Positions 54,733 through 63,457 of a DNA stretch of 64,000 nt are shown here, in pieces. Both the position numbers and the translations under genes were made by a program. The stretch is from Cupriavidus basilensis. GTDB lineage: Bacteria > Pseudomonadota > Gammaproteobacteria > Burkholderiales > Burkholderiaceae. Under the pieces are notes generated by a model. It worked only from the letters and a program-made list of their open reading frames with translations, searched no databases and was not told the origin of the DNA. Location: NCBI RefSeq assembly GCF_008801925.2, contig NZ_CP062803.1, positions 1,302,001 to 1,366,000 on the forward strand, in the 5' to 3' direction. The stretch's first letter is position 1. Each line of letters opens with the position of its first letter.

Positions 54733-54775
54733 GTGCGAGATCGCTAAAAAAGTAAAAATAAAACTTAGCGGACAT
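54704..54775 (-). CDS. Phe/Tyr attenuator leader peptide of DAHP synthase
   Basis: 23 codons: MSAKFYFYFFSDLAPLADGE then GRS and stop. Codons 5-10 are six consecutive aromatic codons (TTT TAT TTT TAC TTT TTT): four Phe and two Tyr. The antiterminator segment lies in codons 15-18, just beyond the stretch a stalled ribosome would cover, and the stop is 24 bases before the terminator's 5' arm: the geometry of classical phe/trp leaders. The ribosome-binding site is weak or absent, a caution. Too small to be found by ordinary gene finders. Confidence 0.8.
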   Translation of the reverse strand: MSAKFYFYFFSDLAPLADGEGRS

Positions 54776-54898
54776 GGATGGGATGCGGCTCAAATGGCGT
54801 TGGTTATTTGCGGCAACGCGTCACGAGATGGCAGAAAATTGCGCCGACCCTGCCAGTTTTTCCGGCGAAGACCGTTGACCATCGGGTAACGAAGCATC

Positions 54899-54927
54899 TT
54901 TATAGCGCGTTTTAAGGGGCTTGGCAA
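54899..54927 (-). promoter_or_regulatory. sigma-70-like promoter of the attenuator-DAHP synthase unit
   Basis: On the minus strand, TTGCCA (54927-54922), 17-bp spacer, TATAAA (54904-54899). Start near 54892 would give a leader of about 117 nt before the leader-peptide ATG. It overlaps the end of the luxR-type gene. Confidence 0.55.
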
Positions 54928-55316
54928 GCGTCCGGCATTGACCCAGCCACAATTTCCGTCCGTCCGATGGCGGGTCCCGGATCCAGTTCCAGCCCACGCA
55001 TCACGGCGGCGGTGCGGTTCTCCACGCCCAGCTTCACATACACATGCTGAAGGTGTTTTTGCACCGTGCGGGCGCTGATGCCAAGCATGCCGGCGATTTC
55101 ACGGTCCGTCTTGCCGTGCGCCAGCCAGCGTAGCACCTGCTGCTCGCGCGCGGTCAGCCTGGCGAGCATGGAGAGCGCCTGGTCATCCTGGCAGCGGCTG
55201 GATGTGAGCATTGCGGCGGCTTTGGGCTGCGCGCCGGTACGCAATGCTGCGTATTGGCGCCTTCCCGTGCGTGAACCAACATGAATGAGGCCAGTATAGG
55301 CGTCGCCAGCGCGCAC
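54912..55316 (-). CDS. LuxR-type (GerE) transcriptional regulator, HTH only
   Basis: Up to 134 residues from a GTG at 55316; an ATG at 55209-55211 would give 99. The C-terminal HTH is clear: LTAREQQVLRWLAHGKTDRE, IAGMLGISARTVQKHLQHVY, VKLGVENRTAAV. No receiver or autoinducer domain fits in the length, so it is a stand-alone DNA-binding domain or needs a partner. It lies between the methyltransferase and the DAHP synthase leader; the aroG promoter overlaps its end. Its start is unsettled, and the short form may be real. Confidence 0.75.
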   Translation of the reverse strand: MRAGDAYTGLIHVGSRTGRRQYAALRTGAQPKAAAMLTSSRCQDDQALSMLARLTAREQQVLRWLAHGKTDREIAGMLGISARTVQKHLQHVYVKLGVENRTAAVMRGLELDPGPAIGRTEIVAGSMPDACQAP

Positions 55317-55419
55317 CGCAGTGCGGCGGCGGCGCCTGCACCGGTTTGCCCGGGGGAAGACAGGCGAACGCGGCGTGCCAGGCAGCTCAGGCGCGCGGGG
55401 CTAAGGGGGAGGGAACATC

Positions 55420-56475
55420 ATGGCGATCGATGAGGGGAGGCTAAACGCCTTCATGGGGCAGTTCGTCCAGGATCTGGGCGCGGTGATGCATGCCGCCACC
55501 ATCGTGGTCGGCGATACGCTTGGCTTGTACAAAGCCTTGGCCGAGAAACCAATGACAGTGCAGGTGCTGGCCGAGAAAACCCATACCGATGCGCGCTATC
55601 TGCTCGAGTGGCTGTCCGCGCAGGCGGCCAGCGGTTATGTCGCGTACGACCCGGCCACCGATCTGTTCAGCCTGACCGAGGAGCAGGCCTTCGCGCTGGC
55701 CCAGGAGGGCAGCCCCGCCTTTATTCCCGGCGCCTTCCAGATCGCCGTCGCGCAGTTCAAGGCGATTCCCAAGATCGTGGACGCCTTTCGCAACGGGCGC
55801 GGGCTGGGCTGGCATGAACATGATCCGTCACTGTTTCACGGCACCGAGCGGTTTTTCCGTCCGGGTTATGCGGCGCACCTGACCGCGGAATGGATTCCCG
55901 CGCTGGACGGTGTGCAGGCCAAGCTGCAGGCTGGCGCTCGCGTGGCCGACGTGGGCTGCGGGCATGGCGCTTCCACCATCATCATGGCGCAGGCGTATCC
56001 GGCATCGGAGTTCTACGGCTTTGACTACCACGAGCCGTCGATCCGCTTCGCGACCGAGGCGGCGGTGCGCGCCGGCGTGCAGGACCGCGCGCATTTCGAG
56101 GTGGCAAAAGCCAAGGAGTATGGCGGCAAGGATTACGACCTGGTGGCCGTGTTCGACTGCCTGCACGATATGGGCGATCCGGTTGGCGCCGCAGCGCATG
56201 TGCGCGAGACCTTGCGTCCGGACGGCACCTGGATGATCGTCGAGCCTTTCGCCAACGACCGGCTCGAAGACAACCTGAACCCGGTCGGGCGGGTGTTCTA
56301 CTCGGCCTCGACCTTCATCTGCACGCCAGCGTCGCGCTCGCAGGAGGTGGGGCTGTGCCTGGGCGCCCAGTCGGGCGAGGCACGCATGCGCTCGGTGGTG
56401 CAGCAGGGCGGTTTTTCGCGTTTTCGCCGGGCGGCGCAAACGCCGTTCAACCTGATCTACGAGGCGCGGCCCTGA
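55420..56475 (+). CDS. SAM-dependent methyltransferase with winged-helix N-terminus
   Basis: 351 residues. An N-terminal winged-helix-like dimerisation part (GDTLGLYKALAEKPMTVQVL, then LAEKTHTDARYLLEWLSAQA) precedes a class I methyltransferase domain with motif I VADVGCGHGASTIIMAQAYP and FYGFDYHEPSIR, then FDCLHDMGDP. The layout is that of O-methyltransferase-like proteins of the Rv2258c group; the substrate is unknown. Gly-rich motif is intact, so it should bind SAM. Own transcription unit; GGGAGGGAA before the ATG. Confidence 0.85.
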   Translation: MAIDEGRLNAFMGQFVQDLGAVMHAATIVVGDTLGLYKALAEKPMTVQVLAEKTHTDARYLLEWLSAQAASGYVAYDPATDLFSLTEEQAFALAQEGSPAFIPGAFQIAVAQFKAIPKIVDAFRNGRGLGWHEHDPSLFHGTERFFRPGYAAHLTAEWIPALDGVQAKLQAGARVADVGCGHGASTIIMAQAYPASEFYGFDYHEPSIRFATEAAVRAGVQDRAHFEVAKAKEYGGKDYDLVAVFDCLHDMGDPVGAAAHVRETLRPDGTWMIVEPFANDRLEDNLNPVGRVFYSASTFICTPASRSQEVGLCLGAQSGEARMRSVVQQGGFSRFRRAAQTPFNLIYEARP

Positions 56476-56520
56476 ACGGCAAGGGACCGCGCCCGACCTG
56501 CCTGACCTGCGGGACGGCAA

Positions 56521-57981
56521 TCAGGCCGTGCCGCCCACCGTCATGTTCTCGATGCGCAGGGTCGGCTGGCCCACGCCCACCGGCACGCTCTGGCCTTCCT
56601 TGCCGCACACGCCCACGCCCGAGTCCAGGCGCATGTCGTTGCCGATCATGGTGACGTCCTTGAGCGATTCCGGGCCATTGCCGACCAGCGTGGCGCCCTT
56701 GACCGGGGCAGTGATCTTGCCGTCCTCGATCAGGTAGGCCTCGCTGGCGGAGAACACGAACTTGCCGTTGGTGATGTCGACCTGGCCGCCGCCGAAGTTG
56801 ACCGCGTAGAGGCCGCGCTTGACGCTCGCGATGATCTCCTGCGGGTCGCGGTTGCCGTTGAGCATGTAAGTGTTGGTCATGCGCGGCATCGGCAGCGCGG
56901 CGTAGCTCTCGCGGCGCGCGTTGCCGGTTACCGGCATCTTCATCAGGCGCGCGTTGAGCGTGTCCTGGATATAGCCCTTGAGGATGCCGTCCTCGATCAG
57001 CGTGGTGCACTGGGTCGGGTTGCCCTCGTCGTCGAGGTTGAGCGAGCCGCGGCGGTTGGCCAGCGTGCCGTCGTCCACCACCGTCACGCCCTTGGCCGCC
57101 ACGCGCTCGCCCATGCGCCCGGCGAAGGCCGACGAGCCCTTGCGGTTGAAGTCGCCTTCCAGGCCATGGCCGATGGCCTCGTGCAGCAGCACGCCGGGCC
57201 AGCCCGGGCCGAGCACGACGGTCATCGCACCGGCCGGCGCCGGACGCGCCTCGAGGTTGACGAGCGCCGAGGCCACGGCCTCGTCCACGTACTGGCGCAG
57301 CAGCTCATCGGTGAAATAGCCGTAGGCATAGCGCCCGCCGCCGCCGGAGGAGCCGATCTCGCGGCGCCCGTTCTGCTCGGCGATCACCGTGACGGAGACC
57401 CGCACCAGCGGGCGCACGTCGGCGGCGATGACGCCGTCGCTGCGCGCCACCAGCACCACATCGTATTCGCCGGCCAGGCCTGCCATCACCTGCACCACGC
57501 GCGGGTCCTTGGCGCGGGCCATGCGTTCCACGCGTTCGAGCAGCGCCACCTTTTCGGCGGCGTCCATGGAGTCCAGCGGGTCATTGGGCGAGTACAGGTT
57601 GCGCCCGCCCTGGGAGGCCATCTTGCTCGCCACCTTGACGCGGCCGCTGCCGGCGCGGCCGATGGTGCGGGTTGCGGCGCCGGCCTTGAACAAGGCGTCC
57701 AGGCTGATGTCGTCGGAGTAGGCAAAGGCGGTCTTGTCGCCGGACACGGCGCGCACGCCAACGCCCTGGTCGATGCTGAAGCTGCCCGACTTGACGATGC
57801 CTTCTTCCAGGCTCCACGCCTCGTTGCGGGTGTACTGGAAGTAGAGATCGGCGTAATTGACCTTATGCGTGAAGATGTCGGCCAGCACGCGCTGCAGGTT
57901 GGTTTCGTCCAGGCCGTAGGGCGCCAGCAGCAATTGCTGGGCGGTGGCGAGGTTGCGGATTCCGAGGTCGCCGGCGTTCAT
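56521..57981 (-). CDS. tldD: metalloprotease TldD
   Basis: 486 residues, full-length TldD, which with TldE/PmbA forms a heterodimeric zinc protease that clips unfolded or modified peptides (antitoxin CcdA and microcin precursors in E. coli). The zinc motif [11 protein letters not shown] is present. Other conserved stretches: [32 protein letters not shown] and [20 protein letters not shown]. Its partner pmbA is not in the window. A nitrilase and yhdP lie upstream on the same strand, the yhdP-nitrilase-tldD order common in betaproteobacteria. Confidence 0.97.
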   Translation of the reverse strand: MNAGDLGIRNLATAQQLLLAPYGLDETNLQRVLADIFTHKVNYADLYFQYTRNEAWSLEEGIVKSGSFSIDQGVGVRAVSGDKTAFAYSDDISLDALFKAGAATRTIGRAGSGRVKVASKMASQGGRNLYSPNDPLDSMDAAEKVALLERVERMARAKDPRVVQVMAGLAGEYDVVLVARSDGVIAADVRPLVRVSVTVIAEQNGRREIGSSGGGGRYAYGYFTDELLRQYVDEAVASALVNLEARPAPAGAMTVVLGPGWPGVLLHEAIGHGLEGDFNRKGSSAFAGRMGERVAAKGVTVVDDGTLANRRGSLNLDDEGNPTQCTTLIEDGILKGYIQDTLNARLMKMPVTGNARRESYAALPMPRMTNTYMLNGNRDPQEIIASVKRGLYAVNFGGGQVDITNGKFVFSASEAYLIEDGKITAPVKGATLVGNGPESLKDVTMIGNDMRLDSGVGVCGKEGQSVPVGVGQPTLRIENMTVGGTA

Positions 57982-58093
57982 GGTTGTCCTTTATCGTCGT
58001 GCCGCGGTGGCGAAATGACGCCGCCGCGTAAAAATCTGGGATGCTGGCGATTCCGGGGAATCCGGGAATCGGCCAGGTCATGGCTTGTACATG

Positions 58094-58951
58094 CTACAGC
58101 ACCCGATGGCGCAGCGCAGGCAGGTTCTGACGCACCTCGTCCAGGCGCGCGGGGTCGATCAGCCCGCTCACCACGCCTTCGCCTTCCGGCAGCACCGCCA
58201 TCACTTCGCCCCAGGGGTCGATCAGCATCGAGTGGCCCCAGGTGCGCCGTCCGTTCTCGTGCTTGCCGCCCTGTGCGGCGGCCAGCACATAGCACTGGTT
58301 TTCGATGGCGCGGGCGCGCAGCAGGATCTCCCAGTGCGCCTGGCCGGTGGTGTAGGTGAAGGCGGCCGGCATCAAAATCAAGCTGGTGCCGCCGCCTGCC
58401 GCGAGCTGTCGGTAGAGCTCCGGAAAGCGCAGGTCGTAGCAGACCGACATGGCGACCCGCCCACAGGGCGCCTCGAAGCTGACCGGAGCCTGGCCGGCCA
58501 GGATGGTACGCGATTCGTCGTAGCTTTCGCTGCCGCGGGTGAAGCCGAACAGGTGGATCTTGTCGTAGCGCGCCACCCGTTCGCCGCGCGGGTCGTAGAC
58601 GAGCGACGTGTTGTAGACGCGGGCCTCGTCCTCGCACCACAGGGGCAGGGTGCCGCCGACCAGCCAGATCCGGTGGCGCCGCGCGGCATCGGCCAGGAAT
58701 GACTGGATCGGCCCGTCGCCGTCGCGCTCGCGGATGGCGACCTTGTCGCCTTCGCGCAGGCCCATCAAGCAGAAGTACTCAGGCAGCAGCACCAGCTCGG
58801 CGCCGCCCTTGGCGGCCTGCGCGATCAGCGCGTCGGCGCGGGCCAGGTTGGCCTCGGGCGAAACCCCGCTGACGGTCTGGATGGCAGCGACGCGAAAAGG
58901 GGTCGCGCCGTGGGCCGCGCTGGGTGCTGATGCGGAGGCGTTTGCGGTCAT
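58094..58951 (-). CDS. carbon-nitrogen hydrolase (Nit1/omega-amidase-like)
   Basis: 285 residues, nitrilase superfamily. The catalytic triad is complete: Glu58 in LPEYF, Lys131 in YDKIHLFGF, Cys171 in SVCYDLRFPE. YDKIHLF and CYDLRFPELYRQLA put it in the Nit1/NitFhit branch, which repairs deaminated glutathione or acts on omega-amides. It lies between yhdP and tldD in the same orientation; 112 bases separate it from tldD. The first 18 residues are low-complexity and dispensable. Confidence 0.93.
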   Translation of the reverse strand: MTANASASAPSAAHGATPFRVAAIQTVSGVSPEANLARADALIAQAAKGGAELVLLPEYFCLMGLREGDKVAIRERDGDGPIQSFLADAARRHRIWLVGGTLPLWCEDEARVYNTSLVYDPRGERVARYDKIHLFGFTRGSESYDESRTILAGQAPVSFEAPCGRVAMSVCYDLRFPELYRQLAAGGGTSLILMPAAFTYTTGQAHWEILLRARAIENQCYVLAAAQGGKHENGRRTWGHSMLIDPWGEVMAVLPEGEGVVSGLIDPARLDEVRQNLPALRHRVL

Positions 58952-59017
58952 GAAGCGGTTTCCTTGGCTTGCGGCGGCTGCGCGGCGGGGCTCGGGCGGC
59001 AGGGCCAGTCGCTACGG

Positions 59018-62000
59018 TTATGGCGCCGGGTAGACACGATTGAACAAACCCTGCACGGGCGGCGAATCGGTCTTATTCTCCCCCACTTTGATGATCTGCG
59101 GGTTCGCCCAGCCACCGCTGATATGGTAGCGGCGGCTGAAGGCCTTGGAGAATTCGTCAGCGAACAGCAACTGCGCCGCCAGTGTGCCGATGCCGAGCGC
59201 GGGATTGATGAACGCCGCCGCTACCGAGGCGGAGGTGGCGTTGATGCGCGGCACGACCGTCACGTCCAGGTCCTGCGTTTCGCGCGGGATGTTCGCGCTG
59301 CCGGTCATCGAGGCGCGCAGTTGCCCGCCCTTGAGCGCGAAGTCCTTGGTGCTGGCCACGCCGTTCTCGATCGTGCCGATGCCGGTGATCTCGTCAAACA
59401 CCATGCCCTGGCCCGCCACGCCGCGGAAGTCGAAGGTGGCCAGCCGCATCAGGCCTTGCAGGCTAAGCACGCCCAGCAGCTTGGCCGCGCCCGGGTCCAC
59501 GCTGAGGATCTGGCCGTTCTCCAGCTGCAGCTTCATCCGGCCCGACAAGGTCGGGTAGTCGATCGCCAGCGGCGAGCCGCGCCATCCGACCCGGCCTTCG
59601 AAGGTGCCGTGCCCATCAGCCAGCATGTGGGGCAGGCCCATGCGTTCGAGCACCTGGCCGCCGTTGCGCACGTCGAGCTTGAAGTCGAGCAGCGTGCGGC
59701 GCTCGGCGGCAGCGCCCTCGCGCACCCGGCGCGGCAAGCGCCAGCTGCCGCTGCCGGTAAAGGTGGCGCCCGGTTGCTCGATGACCAGCCGGTCCAGCGT
59801 CCATACGGGCTCGCCGCCGTCTTCGCTGGAGCGCGCCTTGACCTCCAGCTTGCCGAAGTCGCGGCCGTGCAGTTCGAACCGATCGGCGACCAGGTCCAGC
59901 GCTGGCAGGTCGCTGGTGCTGCCGTCGAGCGGATCACCGGCGCTGGCGGCGTCGCCGGTGTCGGGAATGCTCAGGTGCGACAGGCGCAGCGTGAGCGCGC
60001 CTGCGGGGGTGGCTGCATCGCTGCGCCAGCGCAGGTTCCCCGCCACCTGGCGGGACTCGATCTGCATGCCCCAGCCAGCGCTCTCGCGCGTGGCCTCGAG
60101 CACGGCATCGTCAAACTCGCGGCCAAAGGCGTGCAGTGTGCGCGTGCGCAAGGAAATGCGTTCAGGCAGATAGGCGGACACCGGTGCGGCATTGCCTGCG
60201 CTGGCCTTGCCGGACTCCGCCAGCAGGGCGCGCCACGCGTCCAGGTCGAAGCGGCTGGCCGTGAGCGCCGCGGTGACGCCGCTGGCGGGCTGCGGCGCCG
60301 GCTGCTCGATGCCGATCCCGCCGGCTTGCACTTCCACGGCGTCGCCATTTCGGCGCAGCAGGTAGCGTGCATTGAGCACGTTGCCATACTGCACCAGCAT
60401 CTCCTCGATGCCGGCGCGGGCGGCTGCCGGGCGCAGCTCAAAGCGCATTGGCACGGGCTGCGCCGCGCTCTTGGCCATGGGGGCAGGCAGGTTCACCGCC
60501 AGCCCGGCCAGCTCCGATGCGACCGTGATCTGGGGCTGGTGATCGCGCACGCCGATCACGGCGCTGTAGGCGGTGCTGCCTTCCAGCTTCTGTACCAGCG
60601 CGGCCGCGGGCGAGGCGCCAAACGCCTCGCGGATGCCCTGGGCGGTGAGGCTGCCACCGGCATTGACCCGGATCGTGCCGTCGGGCTGGCTGCCCCCGCC
60701 GGCGCGAATCTCGCCGCCCAGGAAGCGGGCGCGCAGGTCGTTGAGCTGGAAGCCGTGCTCGTTGAAGGCGACCACGCCGGTGGTGCCGGCCAGTACCGGC
60801 AATTGCGGGATCAGCACCACCTCGTTGCCGGGCAGCCGGAACTGGCCGTCGACCTTGGTCGCGTGCGCCTCGGTCAGCGGCAGGTCAAGCTTGAGCCGAA
60901 GCTCGCCGTTGCCCTGGGCGCGCATATCCGTCAGCACCTGGCCGGTCCAGTCGCGCACCGGGCTGGCGGCGACGAAGCGCAGGAAGCCTGCCATCGACCC
61001 GCTGGCGCTGCCGTCCAGCACCAGGCGGCCATGCTCGCCGAGGTCTGCGATGCGGCCATTGACGTCCTGCAGCGTGACGCCGGTGGCGCCTTGCACGCCG
61101 GCGCGCTGCGCGACGAACGACAGGCCGCCGCGCTCGAACAGCAAGTGGCCGCTGATGTCGGTGAAGTTCGGCCAGGCCTTGCCGCCATTGCTGGCGCTGG
61201 CGACGCTGCCCGCCGGCGCGCTCACATGGGGCGCGATCTGGTAGCTGACATGCTGGATCGGCACCTCGACCCGGAAGTCGCCGGCACCCTCGAACGGACT
61301 GTGGAAGGGGAAGTGCTCCAGGTCGCCCTTGACCAGGAACTTGACGTCGCTGGCTTCGCCGCCGACCAGGGCGCCAGCCAGGTACTGGCGCGTGGAGGCG
61401 GGTATGCCCATGGGCAGGTAGCGCGGCACACGGCTGACCTGGGCGCGGGTCAGCTCGCCGGTCAGGTCGGCAATGCCGCCGTGCCCGTCGCCACCGGCGT
61501 GCCATGTGCCGCGTACGCTGCCGGCGGTATCCGCGTTGGCGAACTGCACGCCGTCGGTGCGCACCGCCAGCTTGCCATTGTCATTGGTCCAGCGCACCTC
61601 GCCGTTGATCTGGTCGAACGACAGGCGCGGATCCTCGAACATGCCCGGCAGCATCAGCGCGGCATTGTTGCCTTCAAAACGGGCGCTGCCCTGGCGCTCG
61701 TCGAAACTGAAGCTGCCGGAGATCCGCGAAAAGCCCGGCACGCCCAGGTGGGGCTTGCCATTCGCGCCGACGGGCGGGTTGGCGGGCTGGCCAAGCACCG
61801 AGACGCTGCGCAGCGTGCCCTGCACGTTGAAGTGGCGCTGGCCATCGCGGCGGCTCAGCATGCCCTGGCGATCCCGGGTCCAGTTCACGTCCAGGTTGTC
61901 GACATGGCCGGAGGGCTGGAGCGCGCGCAGCTGGCGCGACAAAGCGGTGTCGAGCGGCAGCGAGGTGGCCAGCGCGCGCACGGTGTTCAGGTCGAAGGTG

Positions 62001-63349
62001 GGTGCCTTGAGCGTGAACTTGCGCAACGCGCCCTTGTTGTCGGTGGCCCAGCCGACCACTACCTTGCGCATGCCTTCGCGCCAGGCGCCTTCGCCGCTGG
62101 CCAGGCCGGCGGCCGCGCTGGCGGCGCCGGGGGAGGCCGCTGCCGCGGAAGCCGCCTGCGCTTGCTGTGCCTGTGGCACGGCCGGCCCTTCCGCCGGCTC
62201 GGGCTGCCACAGCAGGGTGTCGATGGTGAGGATGTGGTCGCGGTCGCGCCCCGCGCGGTGCAGGACAAAGGCCTGGGCACTGGCGAGCTTGAGCGCTTCG
62301 GGCGCGCCGGAGAGCTTCAGGTCCACGCTGCTGGCGCGCAGCCGGGCTTGGCTGCGGGTGATCTGGCCGCCGCGAAACTCGATGGTGCCGTCGGTGCTGA
62401 AGGTGCCGCGCGTGACCCGGTCGAAGATCGCGAGATAGCGCTGCAGCACCGGGAGCTCCAGCCGGCCAAGGTCCCAGCTGGCTTGCCCGTACCAGTTGTG
62501 CCAGTCGCCGGTGCGGTGCAGGTATTCATGGCGGAAGTCCGCCTGCACCACCAGCGGGCGTGGCGCAAGCGTGGCCGATTGCGCTTCGAGCTTGAACGTG
62601 TGGCGCGAGCCGTGGCGCTGCACGCTGAGCTGGATATCGCCCACGTCCAGTTGCGGCAGTTTGTTCTTGTCGTCGAGCCAGCGCAGCTTGCCGTCGGTCA
62701 GCTCGACCTTGCCCTGGGCCAGCAGCCAGTCGAACAGCCGGTTGTCCTGCGGCTGGGCACCGGTGGTATCCACGGCCATGCCGGCCACCTTGAGCTTGCC
62801 GTCGGCGGAGCGGCGGATCAGCAGGTCGGTCCGGCTGGCGGAGATCCGCTGGAACAGCACGTCCATGCTGAACAGGGAGCGCCATGACAGCTTGCCGTCA
62901 AGCTCGCCCGCCGCCAGCAGCACGCGCTGCTCGGCGTCGACGGCCTTGACGTCGCGGGCATGGAAAGCGGGGTGCCAGCCATCCCAGTAGGTATCCAGCT
63001 GGCCGATGCTCAAATGGGCCGCGAGCGCCACCGAGCCGCGCTGCTCGAGCCAGGTGCGCGCGGCGGAGGCCTGCGGCCAGAGGACGAAGCGGATCAGGAG
63101 CCCGGCGAGCAGCGCCAGCAGCACCAGCGCCAGTGCCAGGCGCACCAGCACGCGTCCCAGGCCGCGCCAGATGGGATGGCGCAAGCCTGCGAGCAGGGCG
63201 CGGCCGCAAGCACGCGCAAACGCAAGTGCGCGCAGGTTGCCTTGCTGCGTTGGGGGTGATGAGCCTGCACCGGCGGCCCCTTCGCGTGCCGGCGTGCCGC
63301 CGGCGGTGGCGGCGGAGGAGTCGGCAGGTGGGGTGGCGCGGCTGGACAT
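59018..63349 (-). CDS. yhdP: YhdP-family AsmA-like protein
   Basis: 1443 residues. A cytoplasmic N-terminus of about 65 residues (Ala/Pro/Ser-rich) is followed by one membrane helix (VLVRLALALVLLALLAGLLI, about 66-90) and a very large periplasmic part of repeating beta-structure, the TamB/AsmA/YhdP superfamily, thought to be a bridge-like channel for phospholipids between inner and outer membrane. The C-terminal AsmA-like segment includes FDFRGVAGQGMVFDEITGIG and DLDVTVVPRINATSA. ATG at 63349 fits the family start; the frame is open upstream to 63781. Divergent from glnE. Confidence 0.95.
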   Translation of the reverse strand: MSSRATPPADSSAATAGGTPAREGAAGAGSSPPTQQGNLRALAFARACGRALLAGLRHPIWRGLGRVLVRLALALVLLALLAGLLIRFVLWPQASAARTWLEQRGSVALAAHLSIGQLDTYWDGWHPAFHARDVKAVDAEQRVLLAAGELDGKLSWRSLFSMDVLFQRISASRTDLLIRRSADGKLKVAGMAVDTTGAQPQDNRLFDWLLAQGKVELTDGKLRWLDDKNKLPQLDVGDIQLSVQRHGSRHTFKLEAQSATLAPRPLVVQADFRHEYLHRTGDWHNWYGQASWDLGRLELPVLQRYLAIFDRVTRGTFSTDGTIEFRGGQITRSQARLRASSVDLKLSGAPEALKLASAQAFVLHRAGRDRDHILTIDTLLWQPEPAEGPAVPQAQQAQAASAAAASPGAASAAAGLASGEGAWREGMRKVVVGWATDNKGALRKFTLKAPTFDLNTVRALATSLPLDTALSRQLRALQPSGHVDNLDVNWTRDRQGMLSRRDGQRHFNVQGTLRSVSVLGQPANPPVGANGKPHLGVPGFSRISGSFSFDERQGSARFEGNNAALMLPGMFEDPRLSFDQINGEVRWTNDNGKLAVRTDGVQFANADTAGSVRGTWHAGGDGHGGIADLTGELTRAQVSRVPRYLPMGIPASTRQYLAGALVGGEASDVKFLVKGDLEHFPFHSPFEGAGDFRVEVPIQHVSYQIAPHVSAPAGSVASASNGGKAWPNFTDISGHLLFERGGLSFVAQRAGVQGATGVTLQDVNGRIADLGEHGRLVLDGSASGSMAGFLRFVAASPVRDWTGQVLTDMRAQGNGELRLKLDLPLTEAHATKVDGQFRLPGNEVVLIPQLPVLAGTTGVVAFNEHGFQLNDLRARFLGGEIRAGGGSQPDGTIRVNAGGSLTAQGIREAFGASPAAALVQKLEGSTAYSAVIGVRDHQPQITVASELAGLAVNLPAPMAKSAAQPVPMRFELRPAAARAGIEEMLVQYGNVLNARYLLRRNGDAVEVQAGGIGIEQPAPQPASGVTAALTASRFDLDAWRALLAESGKASAGNAAPVSAYLPERISLRTRTLHAFGREFDDAVLEATRESAGWGMQIESRQVAGNLRWRSDAATPAGALTLRLSHLSIPDTGDAASAGDPLDGSTSDLPALDLVADRFELHGRDFGKLEVKARSSEDGGEPVWTLDRLVIEQPGATFTGSGSWRLPRRVREGAAAERRTLLDFKLDVRNGGQVLERMGLPHMLADGHGTFEGRVGWRGSPLAIDYPTLSGRMKLQLENGQILSVDPGAAKLLGVLSLQGLMRLATFDFRGVAGQGMVFDEITGIGTIENGVASTKDFALKGGQLRASMTGSANIPRETQDLDVTVVPRINATSASVAAAFINPALGIGTLAAQLLFADEFSKAFSRRYHISGGWANPQIIKVGENKTDSPPVQGLFNRVYPAP

Positions 63350-63417
63350 GCGCAGATTATCCGACAATACTAGGCGCTCTCCAATTCGGTGCCTGACCGG
63401 CCGTGCATAACGCGCGC

Positions 63418-63434
63418 GCCGGCCCAGGGCCGGC
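63418..63434. repeat. small GC palindrome in the glnE leader
   Basis: GCCGGCCC-A-GGGCCGGC, 8-bp arms, 24 bases before the glnE ATG. The ribosome-binding region CAGGA is outside the stem. Confidence 0.5.
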
Positions 63435-63457
63435 TCACGCGCTACCAAGTAACAGGA

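Noticed and set aside
59018..62887. Long plus-strand open frame (about 1300 codons, 58964-62887) opposite yhdP
   Set aside because: It is antisense to a protein with clear YhdP features; its translation is Arg/Gly/Ala/His-rich low-complexity typical of the opposite strand of high-GC genes, with no domain.
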